Source of the DNA: Streptomyces fumanus
GTDB taxonomy: Bacteria; Actinomycetota; Actinomycetes; Streptomycetales; Streptomycetaceae
Assembly (NCBI RefSeq): GCF_014655295.1
Contig: NZ_BNBI01000005.1
Location: 62,001 to 126,000, forward strand
Direction of reading: 5' to 3'
DNA length: 64,000 bases
Part shown: positions 44,071 to 54,242 of the stretch, in pieces
How the letters are laid out: every line of letters starts with the position of its first letter
Position numbering within the stretch: the first letter of the stretch is position 1
Position numbers and translations under genes: made by a program
The notes under the pieces: model-generated
Told to the model about the DNA's origin: nothing
Databases searched by the model: none
The model's input: the letters and a program-made list of their open reading frames with translations, nothing else

Positions 44071-44661
44071 GCCGCCACCGGACGCGAGGCGCTCAACGCG
44101 GCACGAGACTTCCTTCCGGAACTCATCCTCCTCGACATCATGCTGCCCGACGCGGACGGCCTTGAGGTGCTGCGGCGCATCCGCTCCGACGAGTTGCCCG
44201 TCGCCGTCATCTTCCTGACGGCGCGGGACAGCCGCAGGGACGTCGTAGCCGGCCTCACCGCCGGCGGTGACGACTACATCACCAAGCCGTTCGGGCTCGA
44301 CGAGGTGACCGCACGCGTCGAAGCCGTCCTCCGCAGGACGCGCCAGAACCGGCCCGACCCCGTGCTGCGCGTCGCCGACCTGGAGCTGGACACGGTCGGC
44401 CTGCAGGTCCAGCGGGCGGGTAAGCCCCTGCACCTGTCTCCCACCGAATTCCGGCTGCTGCGCTACCTGATGCTCCACCACGACCGCGTGCTGACCCGCG
44501 CGCAGTTGCTCGAACACGTGTGGTCGTACGGCTTCGGCGGTGACGCGGGAGTGGTCGCCAACTACATCAGCTACCTGCGCCGGAAGGTGGACGCCGAGGG
44601 CCCACAGCTCATCCACACACAGCGCGGGATCGGTTACGCCCTGCGCACACCCGCCTCATGA
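43939..44661 (+). CDS. OmpR-family response regulator 1
   Basis: 240 residues. TTG 43939 follows GGAGGAG; a GTG two codons later (43945) is the alternative. Longer in-frame extensions to 43738 cover the promoter and are not used. Receiver: LLLVDDEPS, phospho-acceptor Asp in LLDIMLPDADG, Lys in YITKPFG. Winged helix: LHLSPTEFRLLRYLMLHHDRVLTRAQLLEHVW, NYISYLRRKVD. Stop overlaps the kinase ATG. Probably controls the divergent MMPL gene. Confidence 0.93.
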   Translation: MTVVPRTNSEGTPSGTRLLLVDDEPSILDSVGRYLSFVGYHVRTAATGREALNAARDFLPELILLDIMLPDADGLEVLRRIRSDELPVAVIFLTARDSRRDVVAGLTAGGDDYITKPFGLDEVTARVEAVLRRTRQNRPDPVLRVADLELDTVGLQVQRAGKPLHLSPTEFRLLRYLMLHHDRVLTRAQLLEHVWSYGFGGDAGVVANYISYLRRKVDAEGPQLIHTQRGIGYALRTPAS

Positions 44662-46166
44662 CTGCGCTGCGACGCGGAGCGGCAAAGCCCACCGAACTTC
44701 AGCAAAAGCGCTGGCCCGCCCGACTCTGGGCCATGTGGCGCGGGGCCCGGTTGAGCATCCGTCTGACTCTCCTCCTTTTGACGGTGGTCTCCACAACGCT
44801 GTCCGTGACCGCTGAGCTGATCACCAACACGATGCAGCGTGAGGCGAACAAGCCGATCGACTCTGAGTTGGTCACGACTCTCGACACATTGCAACTACTG
44901 CGGCTCAGACAGCCTGCGGCCTTCAAGGGCGTGACCGACGCGGATGGAAGCCTTGTGGGCGAACGCGGGAGCCAACTGTTTTTCGGAACGCCGCCGTCCG
45001 CAACCGGAGTCCTCGACCTACCCGACCGACTGCCCCCGGATGACGAGCCGGTGTCCGTCGGAGGAGAAGACGACGGCGAAGACGCCAGCCGCTTCGCGCA
45101 CTATCGGCTGCTGGTGCGAACGATAGGGCCCGGCACCACGGTGGTCGTTGCCCGCGATCTCCATGAGAACGACGCGTCGAGCCGCCGCGTGCGCGCCATC
45201 GTGCTCATCGTCCAGATGTCCTCCCTGGTCGTGATCGCGCTACTCAGCGCTCTGATCGTGTACCGGGAGCTTCGCCCCTTGGAGCGCGTAGCCATCACTG
45301 CCGACCGCATCGCCGCTGGTGACTTCGATCTGCGCTTGCGCACGCGGTCACCGAGCCACACCGCTCCGTCAAGCGAGGTAGGACGCCTGTCCACGGCCCT
45401 GGACCGGATGCTCGACGAAATCCAGGCATCGTTCGAAGCACGCGACCGCTCAGAGGAACGCCTTCGCCAGTTCGTCGCGGACGCCTCACACGAGCTGCGT
45501 ACCCCTTTGCAGTCCATCCGCGGCTACGGCGAGCTGTACCAGAAGGGAGTGCTGACCAACACCCCAGACGTCGACCAAGCCATCGACCGCATGCTGTCCG
45601 AGGTGGCTCGCATGACGAAACTCGTCGACGAACTGCTCGCCCTAGCCCGACTCGACGAACTCCAGGAAGCCGATCTCGATCCCGTCGACTTCAGTCGCGT
45701 AGTCTCCGACTCCTGCCGCGACGCCTCCGCCGTCGAACCACATCGGCCCCGACGAGACCTCGTCACCAGCGGCATCACCGTTTCGGGCGACGAAGCCCAA
45801 CTGCGACGCCTGGTTGCCAACCTTCTGGCGAACGTGCGCGCCCACACTCCGCCGGACGCAGCCTGCCTGGTCGAGCTCATTCAGGTTGGAGACCAGGCCG
45901 TCCTGCGCGTCCTCGACAAAGGACCCGGCATCCCGGCCGACGCGCTCCCCCATGTCTTCGACCGGTTCTACAGGGCGGACGCCAGTCGCACGCGCTCGAC
46001 AGGTGGCAGCGGCCTGGGCTTGGCCCTGTGCGCCGCTATCGTTCACGCCCATAACGGACGCATCACAGTGGACAGCACAGAGGGCGAAGGCACCAGCGTG
46101 GAGATCTGTCTGCCCCGCGTCCCAACGGAAAGCACGGACGACGGATCAGTGCCTCAGAACCCATAG
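44658..46166 (+). CDS. Sensor histidine kinase 1
   Basis: 502 residues. Two membrane segments (LSIRLTLLLLTVVSTTLSVTA ~33-53 and AIVLIVQMSSLVVIALLSALIV ~178-199) bracket an outer domain of ~125 residues; HAMP LRPLERVAITADRIAAGDFD; H-box FVADASHELRTPLQSIRGY; N-box RRLVANLLANVRAH; G boxes DKGPGIP and TGGSGLGLAL with FDRFYRAD. Partner of the overlapping response regulator. Confidence 0.93.
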   Translation: MTALRRGAAKPTELQQKRWPARLWAMWRGARLSIRLTLLLLTVVSTTLSVTAELITNTMQREANKPIDSELVTTLDTLQLLRLRQPAAFKGVTDADGSLVGERGSQLFFGTPPSATGVLDLPDRLPPDDEPVSVGGEDDGEDASRFAHYRLLVRTIGPGTTVVVARDLHENDASSRRVRAIVLIVQMSSLVVIALLSALIVYRELRPLERVAITADRIAAGDFDLRLRTRSPSHTAPSSEVGRLSTALDRMLDEIQASFEARDRSEERLRQFVADASHELRTPLQSIRGYGELYQKGVLTNTPDVDQAIDRMLSEVARMTKLVDELLALARLDELQEADLDPVDFSRVVSDSCRDASAVEPHRPRRDLVTSGITVSGDEAQLRRLVANLLANVRAHTPPDAACLVELIQVGDQAVLRVLDKGPGIPADALPHVFDRFYRADASRTRSTGGSGLGLALCAAIVHAHNGRITVDSTEGEGTSVEICLPRVPTESTDDGSVPQNP

Positions 46167-47114
46167 AAGGCGACAAAGCACGTTTTACGGCAGCACCACG
46201 GCGGGGGAGTTCAGCCCCACGAGGCAGCGTGTGACGCAAGCTCGCCAGCTAGGGTCCGTCGTCAAACAGGTTTGGCTTAGAGCAGGAACGAGGTGAGAGA
46301 GACCGCTGCTTCCCGCACCGCTCACGGGTCGAACTGGCCAAGGAGTTCACCCGAACGAAGAAGGCTCACTCCTAGCCGAGCCGGATGCCGAGTGCGTTCT
46401 GTCTGCGGGATCGCTGGAGCGGCAACCGGCGCGACAGCCTGGACACGTTGGGCCTGCCATCCGATCGTGCGCCGACCCGGGAGCTCACCCAGGAACCGGA
46501 CTGGCTGCGAGGCGCCCCGGATCGCCTGGGTGGCCCGGAACGGGGCCGATGCCGGATGGACGGTGACCGATGTGAAGGGCTGGCTGCACCTGCGCGGCGA
46601 GGCGGCCCGGGTCCGTCGTGGCTCGGGTCTGCTGGCCGGTGCGGAGACGCTCCGTCCCGGGCTGCCGCGCCCGACACGGAGGCCCTGCCCGAGGTGGCCG
46701 GCGTGGACGGCGTCGAGGACGACGCGGTGGCCGAAGCCCGCGCGGAGGTCCAGCAGCGGCTGATGGTTGGCGGCACCTTGCTGATCACCGTGGCGGTCGG
46801 CGCCGTGGGTCGGGAGACCGCAGAGCAGCTCTACGGCGCCGACCTGGTGCGCCGCGCGTGCTGCAGATGGCTTCGCGAGCTGCGACTCGAGCGCTTCCAC
46901 CCGTGCCCGCGCCGCGGCTCCGGCCCTCGGGGCACTCGCTGGAGCTCCTGGGCCACCGACGCAGGCGGCGGGACACGGGCCCGAAGGCGTACGCCGCGGT
47001 GCTCTCGGCCATCGAGGTCGGCGCGCCGGTCGGGGGCCTGCTCGTCGGGTTGTCGCCGCAGCCGCATGACGTCACCGTGATGGCGGCCGGCAGCACTCCG
47101 CGTCTGTGGGAGCG
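46167..47114. other. 948 bases without a confident gene
   Basis: Open frames on both strands are compositional. One plus-strand stretch (LLITVAVGAVGRETAEQLYG near 46770-46840) is protein-like but has no start, stop or family. Likely decayed coding DNA between the kinase and the DUF2207 gene. Confidence 0.5.
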
Positions 47115-48950
47115 TCACCAGGAGCCACCGCCCCCGCCACCAGCCCCGTCACCGACCGAGGACCCGTCTCCACCAGGGTTCGACGTGAAGGACGCGGACG
47201 ACGTACCCGGAACGGACACCCGGGACGTACTGGAGGTGACCGCGTGGACGACCGCCAGCCAGAGAAGCGGCGTGAGCAGCGAGGATCCGCTCCGGTACGC
47301 GGCCGGTACGAGCGGGACGCTGGTCGCCCGCTCCACCGCCGCGGACCAGCGTTCCGCCTCACCGAGCGAGACGGCCCAGGCGGTGTACAGGTCGAGGACG
47401 CCCGCATCGGCGGCGGCCCGCACCTCCGCTTCCTGCGCTGCGGCGAGGTACCGGCGGAAGCCTTCGACGCGCAGCCACAAGGCGTTGCCTTCCGCGGTAC
47501 GTGTGAACACCTCCTCCGACGCACCGGTCAGCATCAGCCCTGCGCCCGCGAGGGCTGCCGCGGCCGGGAGCAGCACCGGCCACGCACTCCACGGACGGCC
47601 CGCGCCGATCCCCGCGACGACCACACCGATCAGCCCGACCAGGAGGAGAACTGTCGCCGCGCTGCTCAGCTTGGAGCTGAGGGCCGCCGACCGGCGGTCG
47701 ACCAGGCCGCTCTCGTGGGACCACCGGTTCATGACGAGGCCGATCCGGTCCCACCCCTCCGTGAAGCGCCGGTCGTAGGAGACGCCGAGGGTCACCGCGT
47801 TCCGTCCGGCGAACATCCGGTCCAGCACCTCCCGTACGTCTTCGTCGTCACGGGTCACTTCCTGCCGTGATGTGCCGCGGGTCAGGGTGGGGTGGGACTC
47901 GTTGTCGTCCAGCGCGAGGTGGCCGTCCTGGGCGGCGGTCAGCAACCAGGCGGTGCGGTAGCGGGGATTGACGCTGTTCAGCAGGTATCCGCCTTGTGCG
48001 GGGGTGAGTTGTGCGGGCGGGGCGGAGGTATCGGGGGCAAGGGCGGCGAGACGGGTGACATCCACACGACGGGTGGAGTCGCCGACGCTCGCGGTGGAGG
48101 AGGTCGGGTCGTTCTTCCAAAGCGGCTCCCGTCCCGCCAGCCGCTGCGACCACTCGGCCAGGAATCCACCGAGGAGTACGGTGCCGGCCGTCAGGAACAA
48201 CACCTGGAGGAGACCCGGCCGACCGTGTCCCCGAACGGCTCCGGTCGGCTCGGCGGGCGCGGGGGGCACCGTGGCCAGGGCAGCGCCGGAGGCGGCGGAA
48301 ACGGTGACCCCGTGGCGGGCGTCGAGGTGGTCGAACGTCGCGGCGAGGTGTCCCGGCCGGGGCCGATCGATGTCGCACGCCGTACGGGACGCCCGCCGTC
48401 CGCTGACACAGCCCGGGGCGTCGAAGGCGTGGGCGCCGGTCACATGCAGTTCTACGTCGTCGAGTGGAACGTCCCAGCCGGTGCCGACCGCGTTCCAGGC
48501 GAGCTTTCCGCCTGGCGCGACGTCCGGGAGGCGGTAGACGACGCGGTATCGGTGCGAGCCGCTGACCGTGCGATCGGGATCGCCGATACGGATGCGGGTC
48601 TCGCCGCCGTTCCCGCCGTAAGGCACCACCTCGTGGAAGACGGGCTTGCCGTCCATGGTGACCGCCACTTCGACGTCCTCGGCGTCTTCGGCGTCCAGCC
48701 CCGGGACGTCGCGGTAGATGCCATGGCGGGAATCGGTGCCGAAGTCGTAGTCGATGACCTCGGTGACGCGGGCGGAACCGTCCCGCGCCAACTGCGCCTG
48801 CACCCACAGCCGGGCGACGCTCTCGGAACTGGCCAGCCCCGCGCACATCGCGGCCGCGATACCCAGGACCGCCGCCAGAACGAACAGAAGGCCCACACGC
48901 CATCTGCGTCTGCGGCGCACCTCCTGTGCTTCGGTCACGGCTGTGCTCAT
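47115..48950 (-). CDS. DUF2207 membrane protein
   Basis: 611 residues from ATG 48950. N-terminal membrane helix (VGLLFVLAAVLGIAAAMCAGL), then the DUF2207 outer domain (WVQAQLARDGSARVTEVIDYDFGTDSRHGIYRDVP, SHRYRVVYRLPDVAPGGKLAWNAVGTGWDVPLDDVELHV), a second helix ~248-268 (LLQVLFLTAGTVLLGGFL), a cytoplasmic part (LTPAQGGYLLN), a third membrane pair ~440-490 (SSAATVLLLVGLIGVVVAGI) and a Gly/Ser tail GGGGGGSW. Function of the family is unknown; often monocistronic as here. Confidence 0.88.
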   Translation of the reverse strand: MSTAVTEAQEVRRRRRWRVGLLFVLAAVLGIAAAMCAGLASSESVARLWVQAQLARDGSARVTEVIDYDFGTDSRHGIYRDVPGLDAEDAEDVEVAVTMDGKPVFHEVVPYGGNGGETRIRIGDPDRTVSGSHRYRVVYRLPDVAPGGKLAWNAVGTGWDVPLDDVELHVTGAHAFDAPGCVSGRRASRTACDIDRPRPGHLAATFDHLDARHGVTVSAASGAALATVPPAPAEPTGAVRGHGRPGLLQVLFLTAGTVLLGGFLAEWSQRLAGREPLWKNDPTSSTASVGDSTRRVDVTRLAALAPDTSAPPAQLTPAQGGYLLNSVNPRYRTAWLLTAAQDGHLALDDNESHPTLTRGTSRQEVTRDDEDVREVLDRMFAGRNAVTLGVSYDRRFTEGWDRIGLVMNRWSHESGLVDRRSAALSSKLSSAATVLLLVGLIGVVVAGIGAGRPWSAWPVLLPAAAALAGAGLMLTGASEEVFTRTAEGNALWLRVEGFRRYLAAAQEAEVRAAADAGVLDLYTAWAVSLGEAERWSAAVERATSVPLVPAAYRSGSSLLTPLLWLAVVHAVTSSTSRVSVPGTSSASFTSNPGGDGSSVGDGAGGGGGGSW

Positions 48951-49269
48951 GATGCCCCCACCCCTTGCCCCGGTCTCACATGGCCGAACGTCGGCTCACT
49001 GAGGCCACAGGCTAACCCCCAACCGGTCGGGCAACGGGAGCAGTTGCGGCGCCCCCGAGCTCTCCGACCAAGCTCCGCGTCGGCTCCCGCACTCCACCCG
49101 CTGCGCGAGGGGACCGAAATCGAGCCAAAAGGGCCCCCCGCCCTGGCGCCCGCCCTCGCCGCGGGCAATGATTGAACCATCAACCAAATGGTCTGCCCGG
49201 TGGCATCCCGGCGGCCGTCCGGCGACCTGGTCATCCCTCGTGCTCGACCCACAGCAGAGGAGAACTCAC
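48951..49269. other. Intergenic region between divergent genes, 319 bases
   Basis: Upstream regions of the DUF2207 gene (minus) and the cupin gene (plus). AT-richer spots (AATGATTGAACCATCAACCAAATGG near 49168-49192 in part) may hold a promoter, but I see no clear -35/-10 pair. Confidence 0.4.
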
Positions 49270-49734
49270 ATGAGCTTCCCGCTCGTGCGCAACCCTGGCG
49301 AAGGCACCCTCTACCGCTATTACGACACCGTTCAGGAGCAGGTCGTGTCGACCTCCGAGACGCGGGGAGTGGCCACCGTCCTGCGGCTGACCATGCGCCC
49401 GTCGGACGCGCCGCCCCTGCACAGCCACAGCCGGGAGGACGAAAGCTGGGTGATCCTGTCCGGCCGCGTCCGGTTCTGGGTCGGATCGGCCTCACTCGAC
49501 GAGTGTGACGTCCATGACGCCGGGCCGGGCGCCTATGTCTTCGGCCCCCGCCTGGTTCCCCACACCTTCCAGCCGATCACTTCGACGGCCGAGGTGCTGC
49601 AGATCAACAACCCCGGGGCCATCGAGGGCTACTTCCGGTCGGTCGGCTCCGCCGACGCGCGTCACGACACCGACCATACCGACCTGCTGGCCCAGTACGG
49701 CGTGACACTGCTGGACGGCCCGCCGAAGACATGA
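49270..49734 (+). CDS. Cupin-domain protein
   Basis: 154 residues; ATG with GAGGAG eight bases upstream. Cupin motif 1 is PPLHSHSREDESWVILSGRVRFWVG (His-His-Glu metal ligands, usual G(X)5HXH(X)3-4E(X)6G form) and motif 2 GPGAYVFGPRLVPHTFQP (Pro-His). A single small cupin, cytoplasmic, possibly binding a small molecule or acting as an isomerase or dioxygenase; substrate unknown. Confidence 0.88.
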   Translation: MSFPLVRNPGEGTLYRYYDTVQEQVVSTSETRGVATVLRLTMRPSDAPPLHSHSREDESWVILSGRVRFWVGSASLDECDVHDAGPGAYVFGPRLVPHTFQPITSTAEVLQINNPGAIEGYFRSVGSADARHDTDHTDLLAQYGVTLLDGPPKT

Positions 49735-50039
49735 GGCCCTTCTGGCGCGGGCCACCTCTCGGGTGATCCCGGGCCCCGAGGCTTCCGGAGCGGGGGAAAG
49801 CTCAAGGGAGAACACCCAGCCCTTTCCCCGCCGAGCGTCTTGCGTGGGCGGCCGTTGAGCTGGGCGGCCGTTGAGCTGGGCGGCAACGGCGTCCAGGTGT
49901 TCGTGGCTGTTGACGGACAGGTCGGAACCCCGGACGAGCGTGAACGCGTAGTGGTGGCCCCCTGCCTCCCGGCCGGCCGAGGGCGCCTCATGGCCGTCAG
50001 ATGGACGTGTTCACCGTCCAGGACCTCGGCCCCCGCAGT
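49735..50039. other. Gene-free stretch with a tandem 17-base direct repeat
   Basis: No gene. GGGCGGCCGTTGAGCT occurs twice in tandem at about 49848-49880. The rest is antisense-like GC-rich sequence running into the LuxR remnant. Confidence 0.45.
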
Positions 50040-50177
50040 TCGCGCGGTGCGACCGGGAGGCAACACGCCTTCGTGACTGCGGACCGTCTCATGCGAGACA
50101 TACAACTCTCCGACGCCCTGCCGCAGCGGGGCATCCGTCGTTAGGTACCGCAGAACAATTTGTTGACCGTACGGCAA
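50040..50177 (-). pseudogene. LuxR/GerE helix-turn-helix remnant
   Basis: Minus-strand codons QQIVLRYLTTDAPLRQGVGE and LYVSHETVRSHEGVLP match the LuxR-type HTH (LRYLATDLPLREIAAELYVSHHTVRSH). The conserved acidic start and the end of the recognition region are lost and no complete protein surrounds it. Confidence 0.7.
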
Positions 50178-50342
50178 CTGCGGGGCGGCCGCAGGCGGTG
50201 GTCTTCGCGTTTCTGGCCCCCCACCGAACGCTCCGCCGTGCGAAAGCCCGAGGCCAGAGCCGGACGCGCATCGCATAGGTCCCGGCCGGCCCGCGGACAT
50301 CGCGTCCATCGGTCACTGGAGACACCTCCGCGCATGCTTCTG

Positions 50343-51186
50343 TCACGTGGCCATGGGTGCCTCCTGGTGGGCGGCGACCGCCCTCGCCAGCAGTGCCGGG
50401 TCGGCCAGCGTGGCGGGGTGGCGCAGCATGTAGGAGACGTTGTTGAACGCGCGCGTGACGTTCCCGTCGAGGAGGGTGGCGGCCGTGATCTGTTCCACGG
50501 CCCACCGCTGCCGCGCGATGTCCTCCGGCACGTCGGTGCCGTCCCGCGCGTCGAGGCGGGCGGCGTCACCCCCGGCGGAGACCGCCCAGGCGACGTCCAC
50601 GACCACCTGCTGGAGACGGAAGAACTCCCGGGCCACCGAGCCCAGGTCGGGGCCACCGCCGAGGTGGAAGGCCAGGCAGGAAGCGTGCAGCGCGGCGGAG
50701 CTCATGCCCTGGCCGTAGACCGGGTTGAACGACGCCACGGCGTCCCCCACGCTGACCAGGCGTGCGGGAAAGCGGCTTACGTCGGTGAAGTGGCGTCGTC
50801 GGCTCTCGGCCTGGTGGTAGGTCACCACGTCGCCGATGACGGCGCCCGCGGTGGCCGTGGTGAGAATCGGGGGCAGTTCGGCGCACGCCTCGCGGAAGGC
50901 GCCGACCGTCCGGCCGGGCCGACTGTCGCCGTACCCCATCAGCATGACGATCCACCGCTCGTCCTCGATCGGATTCGCCGCCGCGACGGACACCCCGCCC
51001 GAGGGGTAATCGGGCGAGAAGAGCGCCAGGGCGCCGGGGGCCTCCAGCTCAGCGATGTCCACCGGCCGCGTGAACAGGCCCGTCGCGTAGTTGATGGGGG
51101 CTTCCAGCCGCTCCAGCCCGGGCTGGTCGTGACCGTCCTGCCCGAGCCAGTTGGACTCGGCATCGTGGTCGATGTCCTTGCCGAGC
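50343..51186 (-). pseudogene. FAD-dependent monooxygenase, 5'-truncated
   Basis: About 280 residues of the C-terminal part: TGLFTRPVDIAELEAPGALALFSPDYP, WIVMLMGYGDSRPGRT, PARLVSVGDAVASFNPVYGQGMSSAALHA (the GD motif that binds FAD ribityl) and a helical tail. The N-terminal Rossmann motif is missing because at ~51186 the sequence changes to an opposite-strand gene fragment. Typical of polyketide or aromatic tailoring hydroxylases. Confidence 0.8.
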
Positions 51187-51584
51187 GGACGTCGCCGAAC
51201 CCCTCCCACCCCACGCTGGCCGACTCTCCCGGCGCCCGAAGGAAACTCGCCGTCGCCGCGCACAAGATGGACACCGCCGAGCGGCGCATGCTCGGGATCG
51301 CCGCCGCAGTCGACGCCACGCAGCCCGGCGAGGTGCTTGCGGCCGAAGAGCGGGCGCGGCTCCGCATGGATCTGATCACCGAGATGCGGGAATCTCGTAG
51401 CGCACTGGAGGACTTGCTGGACCTGCACGGATCCACCGGCCTGGACAGCTCCAACCCGCTGCAGCGGTACTGGCGGGACTTCGCGGTGGGGTCGCGGCAC
51501 GTCCAGTTCACCTCCCACGTCGTCGAAGAGGACTACGGCGTGCTGCTGCTCGGCATCGACGAAGCACCCTCCGAAATGCTCTGA
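51187..51584 (+). pseudogene. Acyl-CoA-dehydrogenase-like flavin monooxygenase, C-terminal fragment
   Basis: Plus-strand codons from ~51187 read RRKLAVAAHKMDTAERRMLG and later SALEDLLDLHGSTGL, SSNPLQRYWRDFAVGSRHVQ, HVVEEDYGVLLLG, the C-terminal domain of group D flavin monooxygenases. No start is possible; the left boundary is shared with the truncated FAD monooxygenase, so one rearrangement cut both. Confidence 0.78.
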
Positions 51585-51649
51585 GGACGAGACCCGAAGG
51601 GCGACGCCGGGCAGACATGGATCTCGACGTGCCCAAAAGCGTCCTGGTG

Positions 51650-51787
51650 TCAGGCAAGGGCCCGGCGGTGGGCGACCTCCGTCACCTCGCCGCCGCGCTC
51701 GTCCTGCCAGGAGTAGCGCAGCAGTGAGGGCTCATGTGCTTCCAGCACCTCGCACGGCACCACTCCGCTCCACCCCGGCTTCGGCTG
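51650..51787 (-). pseudogene. SRPBCC/AHSA1-type remnant
   Basis: Codons GVVPCEVLEAHEPSLLRYSW and QDERGGEVTEVAHR match the middle of activator-of-Hsp90-like SRPBCC proteins (VLEVEPPRLLRYSW). Only about 45 residues remain. Confidence 0.6.
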
Positions 51788-52119
51788 CGCCCCCGAGGAG
51801 TCGCACGACATGGTGAGCGTCGGCGTCCAACGCGCAGCCCGGCTCAGCGCCACGGGACCGACCTCGCTCGCCCCCGCCCGGCGCAGCGAGTGAAACGGTC
51901 GGCCGGTCGCGGGCAGCGCACGGAGTGCCGCGGGCCTGCGGTGCGCCTTCGTGACAACGACAGCCGTACCGGTCGTACCTGTCAGGGAGTACCTCAACTG
52001 ACACGACCGGCATCCTGGAAGGGTGAGTCTCGGCGTTTCACTTGCGGCTGTGGAACTGTCGTGCGGAACAAGGGCGCTCGACGCGCCGGATACCTCGTAC
52101 GGCGGGAGCAGGCAGGCAC
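51788..52119. other. 332 bases without a gene
   Basis: No recognisable coding or RNA feature; contains the upstream region of the STM4015-family gene, whose GGGAG ribosome binding site is at the right edge. Confidence 0.4.
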
Positions 52120-53118
52120 ATGCGGACCAAGGACGACCACCTCACCGAGCTCTACGGGCTCCCCGCCTTCACGTTTCCCGAGGAGCGGCACGCGGCCGAC
52201 GTCGTGTTGCCCGAGGCCGACGCCGTGGCCTGGCGGATCGGATACGAGCGAGGGACCACCGACGAGCGGTGGACGGACACCTTCGAGCGGCTGTGCGCGG
52301 CCGTGGACAGCACGCGCATCCGCGCGCTGATCATCGGCATCTGGGGAGACCCGGAGGACACCGAGCCCGACGAGGTCATGAGCGCGCTCCTGGGCGCACG
52401 GGATCGGCTGACCGGGCTGCGATCCCTCTACTTCGGCGACATCACCGACGAAGAGTGCCCGATCTCCCGGATCGGCCAGACCGACGTCACGCCGCTGCTC
52501 GCGAGCTGTCCAGCGCTGGAGGAGTTCTCGGTCCGGGCCGGCGAGTCCTACGACATGGAAGGGCTGCACCCGCTCAGGTTCCCCCGCATACGCCACGACG
52601 CGCTGCGCAGACTCGTCGTCGAAAGCGCGGGCCTGCGCGGCCACGTGCTGCGCGGGGTGGGCGAGAGCGAGCTGGCCGCGCTGGAACATCTCGAACTGTG
52701 GCTGGGGGCGCACGAGGACGGGGGTGACGGCGAGATCGCCGACCTCGCGGGGATCCTGTCCGGACAACGGCTGCCCCGACTACGGACCCTCGCCCTGCGC
52801 AACAGCGAGATGCAGGACGAGGTCGCGGCGGCCGTGGGGACCGCACCCGTCGTCGCCGGCCTCGACGTACTCGACCTGTCGCTCGGCACACTGACCGATA
52901 CCGGCGCCGAGGCGCTGCTCAACGGGCAGCCGCTGACCCACCTCAGGAAGCTCGACCTGCACCACAACTACCTGAGCGAGCAGATGAGACAGCGTGTCCG
53001 GGACGCACTCGAACCCGCCGGCGTCGAAGTCGACCTCGACCCGTCCGACGCCGAGGCGGACGAGGACGAGAACGGTGTGCCGGTGCCCAGCATCAGCGTG
53101 GGCCCGCTCACGTACTGA
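52120..53118 (+). CDS. STM4015-family leucine-rich repeat protein
   Basis: 332 residues from ATG 52120. Starts LTELYGLPAFTFPEERHAADVVLPEADAVAWRIGYE, the STM4015 opening, followed by leucine-rich repeats: LEEFSVRAGE, LRRLVVESAGL, LEHLELWLG, LRTLALRNSEMQDEVAAAV, LDVLDLSLGTLTDTGAEALL, LRKLDLHHNYLSEQM. Acidic C-terminus. In other bacteria the family neighbours STM4011-4014 genes; here it is alone. Role unknown, presumably protein binding in the cytoplasm. Confidence 0.88.
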   Translation: MRTKDDHLTELYGLPAFTFPEERHAADVVLPEADAVAWRIGYERGTTDERWTDTFERLCAAVDSTRIRALIIGIWGDPEDTEPDEVMSALLGARDRLTGLRSLYFGDITDEECPISRIGQTDVTPLLASCPALEEFSVRAGESYDMEGLHPLRFPRIRHDALRRLVVESAGLRGHVLRGVGESELAALEHLELWLGAHEDGGDGEIADLAGILSGQRLPRLRTLALRNSEMQDEVAAAVGTAPVVAGLDVLDLSLGTLTDTGAEALLNGQPLTHLRKLDLHHNYLSEQMRQRVRDALEPAGVEVDLDPSDAEADEDENGVPVPSISVGPLTY

Positions 53119-53549
53119 CTGCCCTGCCGGGCGCGCTGCTGGTCCGGATCCGTCCGGAACCGCCCTGACGTTCCGGCCCGTCCGGACACGCCCGCCGCCC
53201 GCCGCCCGCCGCCCGCCGCCCGCCGCCCACCGGCCACATCGGACGGCCGCCACCGGGTCCTTCGTGTCGTTCACCCCGGACCTGCCCGGTGGCCCGGGTA
53301 GGCCGGCTCCTCCCACACGTTTCGAGCGTCATCGACCTCGCCGCACGCCGCCTGGCCGGCTGGGCGATCGCCGACCACTCACGCACCGACCACGGAGCCC
53401 ACTGCCCGAGCAGGGCCTTCACCGCAGCCCGCGGATCAGCAGCGGTCGGCGGAGCGCGAGCGCGGGCCCCAGCGACGTTCTCAGCCTGGTCTCAGGTCGA
53501 TCGGGGACAATGAGCGGCAAAAACATCGACGGGAAGGGGGCGGGCGGGC
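53119..53549. other. 431-base intergenic region with a 7-bp microsatellite
   Basis: No gene. At 53191-53232 the unit CCCGCCG is repeated about six times. Its length of seven makes it frame-shifting if transcribed in a coding context, but nothing is encoded. The right end holds the promoter of the regulator at 53550. Confidence 0.55.
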
Positions 53550-54242
53550 GTGCGGATCATGATCGCGGATGATGAAGCGGCCATCCGTGAGTCGCTGGAG
53601 CGGGTGCTCCAGGTCGAGGGGTACGACACCAGCACCGTCGCCAACGGTTTCGCCGTGCTCGACGGGTTCGTCGGGGCCGACGGCGACACGCTGGATCTGC
53701 TGATCCTCGACGTGATGATGCCCCGGCTCGGCGGACTGGAGACCTGCCGGCGGTTGCGGGCCGCGGGGCGGGATCTGCCGGTGCTGATGCTGACCGCCCG
53801 TGACCAGGTCTCCGACCGGGTCACGGGGCTGGACGCGGGCGCCGACGACTACCTGCCCAAGCCGTTCGCCACCGAGGAGTTGCTGGCCCGGGTGCGGGCC
53901 CTGCTGCGCCGGCGGACCCCGGCCGACGGGGAGTCGCAGATCCTGTCGTTCGCCGACGTCCGGCTCGATCCCGACCGGTTCGAGGCGTGGCGGGGCGGAC
54001 GGCCGCTACGCCTGACCCGGACCGAGTTCTCCCTCCTGCAGGTCCTCATGAGCAATGCGACCCGGGTCCTGACCCGCGACGCGCTGTTCGAGGCGATCTG
54101 GGGCTTCGACATGAGCGCCACCGCCAACAACCTCCAGGTGTACGTGAGTTACCTGCGCCGCAAGATGGAGGCCGAGGGTGAGCCGCGATTGATCTACACG
54201 CTGCGCGGCCTGGGTTACGTGCTGCGGGAGACTCCTCCATGA
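53550..54242 (+). CDS. OmpR-family response regulator 2
   Basis: 230 residues; GTG 53550 after a GGGAAGGGGG tract. Receiver: [12 protein letters not shown], phospho-acceptor in [13 protein letters not shown], Lys in [10 protein letters not shown]. Winged helix: [33 protein letters not shown] and [16 protein letters not shown] overlap with the kinase. Likely controls the convergent MMPL transporter at 55894 or its own operon. Confidence 0.93.
   Translation: MRIMIADDEAAIRESLERVLQVEGYDTSTVANGFAVLDGFVGADGDTLDLLILDVMMPRLGGLETCRRLRAAGRDLPVLMLTARDQVSDRVTGLDAGADDYLPKPFATEELLARVRALLRRRTPADGESQILSFADVRLDPDRFEAWRGGRPLRLTRTEFSLLQVLMSNATRVLTRDALFEAIWGFDMSATANNLQVYVSYLRRKMEAEGEPRLIYTLRGLGYVLRETPP

Noticed and set aside
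46167..47114. Possible gene in either direction
   Set aside because: Frames overlap, none has start signal plus family signature; left as unassigned DNA.
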